Shown one piece after another: positions 26,049-33,803 of a DNA stretch of 64,000 bases (the first letter of the stretch is position 1; the number at the start of each line of letters is the position of its first letter). The notes beneath the pieces are model-generated. The model did no database searches, was not told the DNA's origin, and saw nothing but the letters and a program-made list of their open reading frames with translations. Source of the stretch: Lachnospiraceae bacterium (GTDB lineage Bacteria; Bacillota; Clostridia; Lachnospirales; Lachnospiraceae). The position numbers were made by a program, and so were the translations under genes. The stretch spans positions 186,001 through 250,000 of the forward strand of contig JAFLSY010000004.1 in NCBI GenBank assembly GCA_022510745.1, read 5' to 3'.

Positions 26049-26077
26049 TTGTCGAAACAAGATTCCCATGCTATAAT
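26049..26077 (+). promoter_or_regulatory. Promoter of arcC
   Basis: TTGTCG, 17-nt spacer, TATAAT, ending 31 nt before the arcC ATG with a TAGGAGGT box between. Confidence 0.75.
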
Positions 26078-26108
26078 GCCAAAATGGCAAGACTGTAGGA
26101 GGTATTTT

Positions 26109-27044
26109 ATGAGTAAAAAGAAAGCGGTGGTATCCTTAGGGCATGAGGCGCTTGGGTATACTACTTTAGAGCAGTGGGATGCGGTCAAGGTGACGGCGAA
26201 AGCTCTGGCTGATCTGGTAGAAGAGGATTACCAGCTGACCATCACCCACAGCAACGGTCCTCAGGTCAGTATGATTCATAAGGCTATGACGGAGCTGCGC
26301 CGTGTATATATCGATTACACACCGGCTCCCATGTGCGTCTGCTCAGCCATGAGTCAGGGCTATGTAGGCTATGATATTCAAAATTCCCTGCGTGCGGAGC
26401 TTTTAAGCCGCGGCATCAGTAAGCCGGTCAGCACCATTCTGACACAGGTAACGGTGGACCCTTACGACGAGGCATTCTATGAGCCTACCAAGAAGATCGG
26501 CAGATATATGTCTCAAGATGATGCGGAAGTAGAGATCAAGAAGGGAAACTATGTGAAGGAAGAGCCGGGCAAGGGTTATCTGCGTGTGGTGGCGGCTCCC
26601 AAGCCCATCGATATTGTAGAGATAGAAAGTATCAAAACCTTAGCGGATGCCGATCAGGTGGTCATTGCCTGCGGCGGCGGAGGCATTCCCGTTATCGAGC
26701 AGCATCACGCCCTAAAAGGCGCTTCAGCCGTGATAGAGAAGGACTGCATTGCCGGTAAATTGGCATCGGATTTAAAAGCCGACTGCCTGATCATCTTAAC
26801 TTCCGTGGACTATGTATATAAGAATTTCAATACGGATAATTCAGAGGCCATCCGTCAGATGACGGTGGCAGAAGCACAGGATTACATAGCAGAAGGACAG
26901 TTTGAGGCCGGAACCATGCTGCCCAAGATTGAAGCGGCTGTAGCATATTTAAATGCGGTACCGGACGGCAGTGTGCTGATTACTTCCCTGCATCATGTAA
27001 AGGATGCCGTAAAAGGAAAAGCGGGCACATTGATTACCGCATAG
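26109..27044 (+). CDS. arcC: Carbamate kinase
   Basis: 311 residues from ATG 26109, chosen because TAGGAGGT precedes it; a longer frame from 26049 would start upstream of the promoter's -10. Amino-acid kinase fold: HSNGPQVSMIHKAM (canonical HGNGPQVG), VIACGGGGIPV, and LIILTSVDYVYKNF near residue 215. It makes ATP from carbamoyl phosphate. No arginine deiminase or ornithine carbamoyltransferase gene is adjacent, so it may serve purine, agmatine or allantoin fermentation rather than a local arc operon. Convergent with aroA, which ends 10 nt away. Confidence 0.9.
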   Translation: MSKKKAVVSLGHEALGYTTLEQWDAVKVTAKALADLVEEDYQLTITHSNGPQVSMIHKAMTELRRVYIDYTPAPMCVCSAMSQGYVGYDIQNSLRAELLSRGISKPVSTILTQVTVDPYDEAFYEPTKKIGRYMSQDDAEVEIKKGNYVKEEPGKGYLRVVAAPKPIDIVEIESIKTLADADQVVIACGGGGIPVIEQHHALKGASAVIEKDCIAGKLASDLKADCLIILTSVDYVYKNFNTDNSEAIRQMTVAEAQDYIAEGQFEAGTMLPKIEAAVAYLNAVPDGSVLITSLHHVKDAVKGKAGTLITA

Positions 27045-27054
27045 TTTTGGGTTG

Positions 27055-28371
27055 TTATTGATTGCCGGAAGTGAGACTGTGAATGACTTCCTCAAGCACT
27101 TCAAAATAATTTTCAAAAGTCTTTCTGCAGCAGAGAGGGTCTTCGATCACGATACCCTCCGCACGCAGGCCGGTCAGGGCAAAGCCCATGGCAAGTCTAT
27201 GGTCATCATATGTTTTAATAAGAGCGGGACGGGGATTACCGGGATGAACGGTAAGACCGTCCTCTTTTTCTATGCATTGAATTCCCATGGCAGTTAAATT
27301 TTCCGTGATGGCGGCAATACGGTCGCTTTCCTGATGTCGGATATGTCCGATACCCGTGATCGTGACAGGACCTTCTGCAAAGGGTGCAATAGCAGCCAGA
27401 GTGATGGCCTGATCGGAGCAAGCGGACATATCTGCTTCCACACCTTTTAAAATGCCGTCCGCAGGACCGCGCAGACAGAGCCCTTCCGAAGTTTCGGACA
27501 AGGTGCATCCCATTTTTTGAAGAATGGATAAAAATGCCACGTCGCCCTGCAGGGAGTCTTTAAACACGCCCTTTACCGTGACGGGGCAGCCTAAAATGGC
27601 CGCCAGAGCATAGAAATAGCAGGCAGCGGAGGCATCGGGCTCAATGGGGTAATCCCCTGCCCGGTAGGCCTGTCCTGCCGGTATGGTAAAGAGGCCGTCT
27701 GCGTTCTTTTCGGAGCGGACACCAAACTGAGCCATCATACGGCATGTCATGTCAATGTAGGCCATACCATGGGTGCCCTCCACCTGAATGTGCATATCCT
27801 TAGGCGCGAGGCCCGATGCGATCAGCAGTGCGCTTAAAAACTGGCTGCTGGAATTGATGTCAATAGAGATACGCTGTTTTCCAAAGCCGTGTCCTTTCAG
27901 CGTAAAGGGAAAATAGCCTTCTCTTTCTTCAAAAGAGACCTCGCAGCCCAGTTCTTTTAAGGAAGCTAACAAGGGAGCCATGGGGCGTTTTCGCATCTGC
28001 TCAGAGGCGTCAATGTGGAAGGTGCCGTCAGACACACCCAGGCAGGCGCTTAAGAAACGGGCGGCGGTACCGGCGCTTCCCACGTACAGGGACGCTTCCT
28101 GTTTGGGCAGCTTTCCTCCTAAGCCTTCCACCGTGATCGTTTTTTTCTCCTCATCTGCAACAGTCGAAAAACCCAGCTTTTGCAGACATTTTATCAAATG
28201 TCTGGAGTCGTCGGAAAACAATGCTCCCGTCAGGGTGCTTCTGCCATCGGCCAGCATAGCTAACAGCAGGGCGCGGTTGGTAATGCTCTTAGAACCGGGA
28301 ACTGTCACCGAAGCGGATACATTGATAAAATTTTTCCCCGCCAGGCAGGGAACCTCGTAGGTGGAAATCAT
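27055..28371 (-). CDS. aroA: 3-phosphoshikimate 1-carboxyvinyltransferase (EPSP synthase)
   Basis: 438 residues from the ATG at 28371, which has AAAGGA at the right distance; the longer start at 28392 lacks one. Signatures: TVPGSKSITNRALLLAMLADG near residue 25 (Lys28 in the PEP/S3P site), VGSAGTAARFLSA (the LGNAGTA-like loop), and KTYDDHRLAMGFAL near the C-terminus. It joins shikimate-3-phosphate and PEP on the way to chorismate. Lone copy with no other aro gene nearby; opposite strand to its neighbours. Confidence 0.95.
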   Translation of the reverse strand: MISTYEVPCLAGKNFINVSASVTVPGSKSITNRALLLAMLADGRSTLTGALFSDDSRHLIKCLQKLGFSTVADEEKKTITVEGLGGKLPKQEASLYVGSAGTAARFLSACLGVSDGTFHIDASEQMRKRPMAPLLASLKELGCEVSFEEREGYFPFTLKGHGFGKQRISIDINSSSQFLSALLIASGLAPKDMHIQVEGTHGMAYIDMTCRMMAQFGVRSEKNADGLFTIPAGQAYRAGDYPIEPDASAACYFYALAAILGCPVTVKGVFKDSLQGDVAFLSILQKMGCTLSETSEGLCLRGPADGILKGVEADMSACSDQAITLAAIAPFAEGPVTITGIGHIRHQESDRIAAITENLTAMGIQCIEKEDGLTVHPGNPRPALIKTYDDHRLAMGFALTGLRAEGIVIEDPLCCRKTFENYFEVLEEVIHSLTSGNQ

Positions 28372-28465
28372 GATAGCGATTCCTTTCTGCATATGTTGTT
28401 ATCATATTACTGGAAAAAGAACTTACTGTCAAAAGAATTGTTGTTTTAAAATATGCAAAAGGTAG

Positions 28466-28494
28466 TTGACAATGGTAAAAATAGGGTGTAAAAT
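28466..28494 (+). promoter_or_regulatory. Promoter of cysK
   Basis: TTGACA, 17-nt spacer, TAAAAT, close to sigma-A consensus. Transcription would start near 28501, about 47 nt before the ATG. Confidence 0.85.
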
Positions 28495-28509
28495 TTAAAT
28501 CACTAAAAA

Positions 28510-28526
28510 CCTACAGAAATAATAGG
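28510..28526 (+). promoter_or_regulatory. Candidate operator CCTA-N9-TAGG in the cysK leader
   Basis: An imperfect inverted repeat placed about 10 nt after the expected transcription start, where a repressor would block. Cysteine genes of Firmicutes are commonly controlled by the Rrf2-family regulator CymR, which makes it the natural candidate. A related element precedes the second CysK-like gene (46234-46250). Confidence 0.45.
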
Positions 28527-28547
28527 GATTAGAAGAGGAGATTAGTT

Positions 28548-29486
28548 ATGGCTAAAGTATTAGAGAATGCAACAGAGTTAGTAGGAAATACACCTTTGTT
28601 AAAGGTAAGCCGTTATGCGGCGCAGGCGGGTGTGGAGAATGCAGTGATTTTGGTTAAACTGGAATATTTTAATCCTGCGGGAAGCGTAAAAGACAGGATT
28701 GCCTTAAATATGGTAGAGAGCGCAGAAAAAGAGGGGATTTTAAAACCCGGTGCAACCATCATTGAGCCTACCAGCGGCAATACCGGTATCGGCCTTGCCA
28801 GCGTAGCGGCAGCCAAGGGATATAAGACTATTCTGACTTTGCCGGATACCATGAGCGTAGAGAGAAGAAATATGTTAAAAGCCTACGGCGCACAGCTGGT
28901 ACTTACCGAGGGAGCCAAAGGTATGAAGGGTGCCATTGCCAAAGCGGAGGAGCTGAATAAAGAGATAGAGGGCTCCGTTATTATGGGACAGTTTGACAAC
29001 CCTCACAATCCTGAAGCCCATGAGCAGAAGACCGGTCCGGAAATCTGGGAAGATACCGACGGTAAAGTGGATATTTTTGTAGCCGGTGTAGGTACCGGCG
29101 GTACCATTACCGGTGTGGGCAAGTATTTAAAGAGCAAGAATCCCGCAGTCAAGATTGTGGCGGTAGAGCCTGAAGGTTCACCTGTGCTTTCGGGCGGTCA
29201 GCCCGGCCCTCACAAACTGCAGGGTATCGGTGCGGGCTTCGTGCCGAATGTACTGGATACCGACATCTATGATGAAATCATTCAGGTCGGCAATGAGGAG
29301 GCTTTTGCGGCAGGCCGTTCTATCGCAAGAAGCGAAGGCGTTTTAGTGGGGATTACTTCCGGCGCGGCGCTTCATGCAGCTACGCTTCTGGCAAAGAGAC
29401 CGGAGAATGCGGGTAAGACGATCGTGGCTCTGCTTCCTGACTCAGGTGACAGATATTTCTCTACTCCCATGTTTGCAGAGGAATAA
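28548..29486 (+). CDS. cysK: Cysteine synthase A
   Basis: 312 residues, O-acetylserine sulfhydrylase type. PLP lysine Lys48 in NPAGSVKDR, phosphate loop [20 protein letters not shown] substrate loop, and the typical C-terminal region [10 protein letters not shown] then [12 protein letters not shown]. Joins sulfide to O-acetylserine. Strong promoter and RBS (AGAGGAG), and its own terminator, so monocistronic. It differs clearly from the CysK-like protein at 46270, which has FLEPGVSKERE where this one has [12 protein letters not shown]. Confidence 0.96.
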   Translation: MAKVLENATELVGNTPLLKVSRYAAQAGVENAVILVKLEYFNPAGSVKDRIALNMVESAEKEGILKPGATIIEPTSGNTGIGLASVAAAKGYKTILTLPDTMSVERRNMLKAYGAQLVLTEGAKGMKGAIAKAEELNKEIEGSVIMGQFDNPHNPEAHEQKTGPEIWEDTDGKVDIFVAGVGTGGTITGVGKYLKSKNPAVKIVAVEPEGSPVLSGGQPGPHKLQGIGAGFVPNVLDTDIYDEIIQVGNEEAFAAGRSIARSEGVLVGITSGAALHAATLLAKRPENAGKTIVALLPDSGDRYFSTPMFAEE

Positions 29487-29533
29487 AGACAAACGATATC
29501 AATGATAGATTTGTGTTTAAGGGATATAATAGT

Positions 29534-29566
29534 AAAGATCCGGGACAGATGTTCCGGGTCTTTATA
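29534..29566 (+). terminator. Terminator after cysK
   Basis: Thirteen-pair stem AAAGATCCGGGAC / GTTCCGGGTCTTT with a 4-nt loop, A-tract on one side and T-rich on the other, so it could act in both directions. Confidence 0.85.
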
Positions 29567-29634
29567 TGTTCATACAGTAGATTACGGAGAAATGCATCCT
29601 GCATTTTCCGCCTCCTGTTTTTCTGTATGGGGCT

Positions 29635-29745
29635 ATGGTATAATGACCTTATTCAAGGCATGTAACGGCCGAATGGCCATCTAACCATGATGCGGAGCAA
29701 TCATGGTATAATGACCTTATTCAAGGCATGAAGCGGCCGGATGGC
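29635..29745 (+). repeat. Duplicated 43-nt promoter segment before the CotH gene
   Basis: Two copies (29635-29677 and 29703-29745) agree at 40 of 43 positions, with the first 28 nt identical. Each starts with ATGGTATAATGACC, a TGG-TATAAT extended -10. The second copy ends 17 nt before the CotH start. The gene therefore has two near-identical promoters in tandem, 68 nt apart. Confidence 0.8.
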
Positions 29746-29762
29746 AGAAACAAGGAGTGTTT

Positions 29763-31280
29763 ATGAAAAGATTTTTATGGAAAAATATAGCTGTAATTAT
29801 AGCAGTGATATTTGCTGCAGGTTGTGCGGCTCCCAAAGCCGTGGAAAAATCTGACCCGCAGACATCTGCCATGACGACTGCCCGGGGGCAGGCAGAAACA
29901 CTTTTGGGGCAGATGGAACAGTTGGCAAATAAAATAGCAGGGATTGGACAAAGCTTTGAACCGGACGAGATTGCAAAGACGGTCTTCCGCATCCGGATTA
30001 CAAAGGATGTGACACTACCGATAATCAGTGTCAACACAGGCGGCGAGGAGATTCTTTCTTTAGAGGAATATGTTGTCTGCACAGTGGATGTGTTCAACTG
30101 CGAGGAAGCTTGGATTATTGAAAGTGCAAGTGCGGGAATCAGGGTGAGGGGCAATTCCAGCGCATACTATGGGGATGTCGATCAAATACGTAAAAATCCG
30201 GTGCCTTATCGAATCAAATTCGATTCCAAAACCAATCTTCTCGGTATGAACGACGGTGCGGAGTGTAAAAGCTGGGTGTTGTTAAAAAATGATTGGGATC
30301 TTATCCGCAACGATATTGCTTTCCGCTTCGGAAGGACAATCATTGGAGAGAATACTTTTTGCAGTGACGCCAGATTTGTGCATCTGTATATCAACAACAA
30401 GTTTGCCGGAGTATATTTGTTGTGCGAGCAGAGTCAGATCAATCCTAACCGTGTGGATATCACCGAGCCTGAGGAAGGGTATACGGGGACGGATATCGGT
30501 TACTATTTTGAATTGGACAATTATGCGTGGTCTGAACCGGAGAAACCTTTTATACAGCTGGATTACGGCAGATATACGGTTACAGATGTAGAGGGAGAAA
30601 CCAGAGAGTTCGTGCCCGCTGAGTATTCTATCAAGAATGATGTGTTCGATCAGGAACAGATTGACTTTGCCGACAAGTACTTAAACAATGTGTTTGAGAT
30701 AGTATATAGAGCATGTGAAAGGGGTGAGTATCTGACCTTTGATGAAAATTACGACCTTGTTGAAAGTGAATTTGACAATGCAGAAGATACGGTGCGTGCG
30801 GTAATGGATGTGCAGTCCGCCATAGATATGTATCTGCTGTATGAAATTGTGCATGACTACGACTGCGGAGAAGGCAGCTTTTATCTGTGTGTGGATTTTG
30901 CAAAGGACAGCAAATGTCCCAAACTGCAATTTACCTCTCCATGGGACTTTAATTGGGCCTATGATGGAAGCACGACCAGATATTGGGCAGCAGCCTTCTG
31001 TGAGCAGTCTTTTGCCGAGCAATACGGTGACCGTTCCAATCCTTGGTTTATTGTACTGATGAAACAGGATTGGTTTGCGAAGCTGGCGAGTGAGAAGTGG
31101 ACCAAACTTCAAAACGAAGGGAAAATTGACGGCTGCGTGAAAGAAGAAATTCGTCTTCTGGAAGTTTATAAGGACGACTTAAACAGGGACAGCGATAGTG
31201 CTGTAGATGGCGCTTTTAGGCTGATCGAGTGGATAGAAAACAGAATTGACTGGATGGACGAAACCTTTTTAAAAAAGTAA
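29763..31280 (+). CDS. CotH kinase family lipoprotein
   Basis: 505 residues from ATG 29763 (AAGGAG 5 nt upstream; a GTG two codons earlier is less likely). Lipoprotein signal with lipobox FAAGC, Cys21. The CotH block follows: AGIRVRGNSSAYYG, PYRIKFDSKTNLLGMNDGAECKSWVLL, then VHLYINNKFAGVYLLCEQ and FTSPWDFNWAYDG. CotH-type proteins are atypical secreted kinases; the founding member phosphorylates spore coat proteins, and others sit on cell surfaces or cellulosomes. Here a cell-envelope location is expected. No coat genes adjoin. Confidence 0.88.
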   Translation: MKRFLWKNIAVIIAVIFAAGCAAPKAVEKSDPQTSAMTTARGQAETLLGQMEQLANKIAGIGQSFEPDEIAKTVFRIRITKDVTLPIISVNTGGEEILSLEEYVVCTVDVFNCEEAWIIESASAGIRVRGNSSAYYGDVDQIRKNPVPYRIKFDSKTNLLGMNDGAECKSWVLLKNDWDLIRNDIAFRFGRTIIGENTFCSDARFVHLYINNKFAGVYLLCEQSQINPNRVDITEPEEGYTGTDIGYYFELDNYAWSEPEKPFIQLDYGRYTVTDVEGETREFVPAEYSIKNDVFDQEQIDFADKYLNNVFEIVYRACERGEYLTFDENYDLVESEFDNAEDTVRAVMDVQSAIDMYLLYEIVHDYDCGEGSFYLCVDFAKDSKCPKLQFTSPWDFNWAYDGSTTRYWAAAFCEQSFAEQYGDRSNPWFIVLMKQDWFAKLASEKWTKLQNEGKIDGCVKEEIRLLEVYKDDLNRDSDSAVDGAFRLIEWIENRIDWMDETFLKK

Positions 31281-31315
31281 AGTAATTCCCTTGATTTCCC
31301 CGTTCAGAAATATTA

Positions 31316-31408
31316 TCATGATATTAATGAGCGTTAGCGAGGAAAGTATGCTTGCATATTTGACGAGCGGCGAATGTTGATCATGAATCTTTGATTCATG
31401 ATATTAAT
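31316..31408 (+). repeat. Repeat pair TCATGATATTAAT and hairpin upstream of the kinase gene
   Basis: The 13-mer occurs at 31316-31328 and 31396-31408. Between them lies a segment with GAGCGTTAGCGAG and GACGAGCGGCGAATG. The right copy overlaps a perfect inverted repeat (31380-31402, ATCATGAATC-TTT-GATTCATGAT). It may be an operator pair for the sugar operon or a small dispersed element; composition alone does not decide. Confidence 0.45.
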
Positions 31409-31434
31409 AGAGAGAAAAGTATCGGAGGGTTGCT

Positions 31435-32904
31435 ATGCTGTATATTGGAGTTGATTTGGGCACATCCGCGGTGAAACTACTGCTTATGGATGAGAAGGGG
31501 CGGATACAGAATGTGGTATCCAAGGAATATCCCCTGTTTTTCCCTCATCCGGGCTGGTCGGAGCAGAATCCGCAGGATTGGTTTACAGAAACCATGGCCG
31601 GTTTAAAAGAGCTTTTAAAAGATGCCGACAAGAGTCAGGTGGCAGGTTTAAGCTTTGGCGGTCAGATGCATGGTCTGGTAATTCTGGACGAGAAGGACGA
31701 GGTTATCCGCCCCGCCATTCTCTGGAATGACGGACGTACATATGAAGAATGTGATTATTTGAACAATGTCATCGGTAAGGAGAAGCTCTCAGCTTATACC
31801 GCCAATATTTCCTTTACCGGCTTTACCGCACCGAAGCTTCTGTGGGTAAAGAACAAGGAGCCGGAGAATTTTGCGCGTATCAAGAAGATCATGCTGCCTA
31901 AGGACTATCTGGCATATATGCTGACCGGCATACACTGCACCGACGTATCGGATGCATCCGGTATGCTGCTCTTCGATGTAAAGAACCGCTGCTGGTCTAA
32001 GGAGATGTGCGATATCTGCAGCGTGCAAGAGGAACAGCTGGCAAAGATATACGAAAGCTATGAATGCGTGGGCTGCTTAAAGCCGGAAATCGCAAAAGAG
32101 CTTGGGGTACCCGAAACAGTAAAGGTAGCTGCGGGCGCAGGCGACAATGCGGCAGCAGCGGTAGGAACCGGTACGGTGGGTGACGGACGCTGCAATATCT
32201 CTTTGGGAACCAGCGGTACTGTATTCATTGCCTCTAAGAATTTTGGTGTGGATAAATATAATGCGCTGCATTCCTTTGCCCATGCGGACGGCACCTATCA
32301 TTTAATGGGCTGCATGCTGAGTGCGGCTTCCTGTAATAAATGGTGGATGGACGATATCATCGGCACCAAGGATTATGGCAAAGAACAGGAGAATATTGAA
32401 AAACTGGGTGAGAACCATGTTTATTTTCTGCCCTACCTGATGGGAGAACGTTCTCCCCACAACAATCCTAATGCCAGAGGTACTTTTGTGGGAATGACCA
32501 TGGATACTTCCCGTGCGGATATGACACAGGCGGTTTTGGAAGGCGTGGCATTTGCCCTGAGGGATTCTCTGGAGGTGGCAAAGAGCTTAGGCATTCATAT
32601 CGAGCGCACCAAGATCTGCGGAGGCGGTGCAAAGAGTCCGCTGTGGCGCAGAATCATTGCAAATGTGCTGAATCTGAAAGTGGATATTCTGGAAAGCGAG
32701 GAAGGACCCGCTATGGGCGGCGCCATGCTGGCGGCTGTAGCCTGCGGGGAATACGCAAGCGTTGAAGACGCTGCTGAAAAACTGGTCAAGGTCGTTGATA
32801 CGGTAGAACCGGAACCGGAACTTGCGGCAAAATATGAAGAACGCTATGCACAGTTTAAGGAGATTTATCCCGCATTAAAGCCGGTATTTGAACTCATTAA
32901 ATAA
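31435..32904 (+). CDS. xylB: FGGY-family carbohydrate kinase (xylulokinase-like)
   Basis: 489 residues. LYIGVDLGTSAVKLLLMDEKG is the N-terminal phosphate loop of the FGGY family, followed by GLSFGGQMHGLVIL and ILWNDGRT (catalytic Asp), typical of xylulokinase. The C-terminal lobe has KICGGGAKSPLWRRIIANVL. RBS CGGAGGG. First gene of a three-gene sugar operon with DUF4867 and a fucose-isomerase-like enzyme; no xylose isomerase is present, so the true substrate may be another ketose such as L-fuculose or D-ribulose. Confidence 0.88.
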   Translation: MLYIGVDLGTSAVKLLLMDEKGRIQNVVSKEYPLFFPHPGWSEQNPQDWFTETMAGLKELLKDADKSQVAGLSFGGQMHGLVILDEKDEVIRPAILWNDGRTYEECDYLNNVIGKEKLSAYTANISFTGFTAPKLLWVKNKEPENFARIKKIMLPKDYLAYMLTGIHCTDVSDASGMLLFDVKNRCWSKEMCDICSVQEEQLAKIYESYECVGCLKPEIAKELGVPETVKVAAGAGDNAAAAVGTGTVGDGRCNISLGTSGTVFIASKNFGVDKYNALHSFAHADGTYHLMGCMLSAASCNKWWMDDIIGTKDYGKEQENIEKLGENHVYFLPYLMGERSPHNNPNARGTFVGMTMDTSRADMTQAVLEGVAFALRDSLEVAKSLGIHIERTKICGGGAKSPLWRRIIANVLNLKVDILESEEGPAMGGAMLAAVACGEYASVEDAAEKLVKVVDTVEPEPELAAKYEERYAQFKEIYPALKPVFELIK

Positions 32905-32986
32905 TATCGTACAGGGTCATGCGGCAGGCAGCAGGACCTTGAGAAGGAAGTTGATATTATATTACTGCCTGCAGAATGGAGCCAAA

Positions 32987-33622
32987 ATGGAAATTAAGAA
33001 AATAACGGATGCAGCTTTTAAGAAGTATGGCCGTATTGTGGACAATGTGGATTTTTCCGCTCTGGTGGAGAAGATGGCGGAAACACCCCTGCCGGAAGGC
33101 GTGGCTTACGAACCCTCCGTGCAGATTCTGGAAGATTTGCCACTGATGCAGGATATTTCTGTAACAGTCTATGGAGAAATGCCCGTGCAGATTGGCTACT
33201 GTAACGGACATAATACCCTGTTAAACGCACTGGAATATCATCGGGACAGTGAGATCAATGTGGCGGCGACCGATGCAGTGCTGATGTTAGGACTGTTACA
33301 GGATGTGGAGGACGATTTTACTTACGATACCGCAAAGATGGAGGCATTTCTTGTTCCTGCGGGAACCGCTGTGGAAATATATGCGACGACCCTGCACTAT
33401 GCTCCCTGCGGTTTGGACAACAAGGGCTTTAAAGTAGCAATCATCCTGCCCAGAGGTACCAATTATCCTTTAAAGTCGGCTCATGCCAAGGTAGTAAACG
33501 GCAAGGCGCCTAATGAGGATGCGCTGATTACTGCGGTGAACAAATGGCTGATCGGGCATGCGGAAGGCGGACTGGATGAAGGTACCTTCCTCGGCCTTAA
33601 GGGTGAAAATCTACAGCTGTAA
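32987..33622 (+). CDS. DUF4867 family protein
   Basis: 211 residues from ATG 32987 (GGAG 5 nt before it; an upstream in-frame start at 32888 lies inside the kinase gene and is rejected). Beta-rich pattern: VTVYGEMPVQIGYCNGHNTLLNALEYH, then MEAFLVPAGTAVEIYATTLHYAPC and FKVAIILPRGTNYPL, which looks like a cupin-type barrel with possible metal ligands His and Glu. Matches DUF4867 as I know the family, whose function is not established. Its place between a sugar kinase and an aldose-ketose isomerase suggests a sugar isomerase, epimerase or mutarotase. Confidence 0.75.
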   Translation: MEIKKITDAAFKKYGRIVDNVDFSALVEKMAETPLPEGVAYEPSVQILEDLPLMQDISVTVYGEMPVQIGYCNGHNTLLNALEYHRDSEINVAATDAVLMLGLLQDVEDDFTYDTAKMEAFLVPAGTAVEIYATTLHYAPCGLDNKGFKVAIILPRGTNYPLKSAHAKVVNGKAPNEDALITAVNKWLIGHAEGGLDEGTFLGLKGENLQL

Positions 33623-33803
33623 TCTGCGGGCAGCGTTTCTCCCGACGACCCTTAAAAGACGTCGGTGCCCGGCGAGGTATTTTCGAGCCCGGCAGCCGTT
33701 ACGTCTTTTGCGGAGCGGAAGCGAGTCGGAGGGAGAAAATCTGCCTCGCCGCTGGAATACAAGGAAAAACAATTATATTAAAATATAAAGAGGAGGACAT
33801 ACT
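33623..33803 (+). other. Structured intergenic region in the sugar operon
   Basis: No gene. GC-rich and full of pairing arms: AAAAGACG at the left matches CGTCTTTT at the right, an outer pair is TTTCTCCC / GGGAGAAA with GAC / GTC inside it, and GCCCGGC occurs twice in the centre. The arms enclose one another, so the transcript could form a long stem with internal branches. It may be a processing or stability element setting the ratio of isomerase to kinase, or a leader of the isomerase gene. The isomerase RBS (GAGGAGG) follows. Confidence 0.5.

Noticed and set aside
28501..28547. Riboswitch or T-box before cysK
   Set aside because: The leader is only about 47 nt and shows no anti-terminator or specifier-loop features.
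32905..32986. Inverted repeat GCAGGCAG / CTGCCTGC between kinase and DUF4867 as a terminator
   Set aside because: Arms are 8 bp with a long loop and no T-tract, and the operon clearly continues.
33558..33788. 76-residue basic ORF across the structured intergenic region
   Set aside because: Overlaps the end of DUF4867 in another frame, its sequence is Arg-rich as expected from GC-rich hairpins, and it has no RBS.
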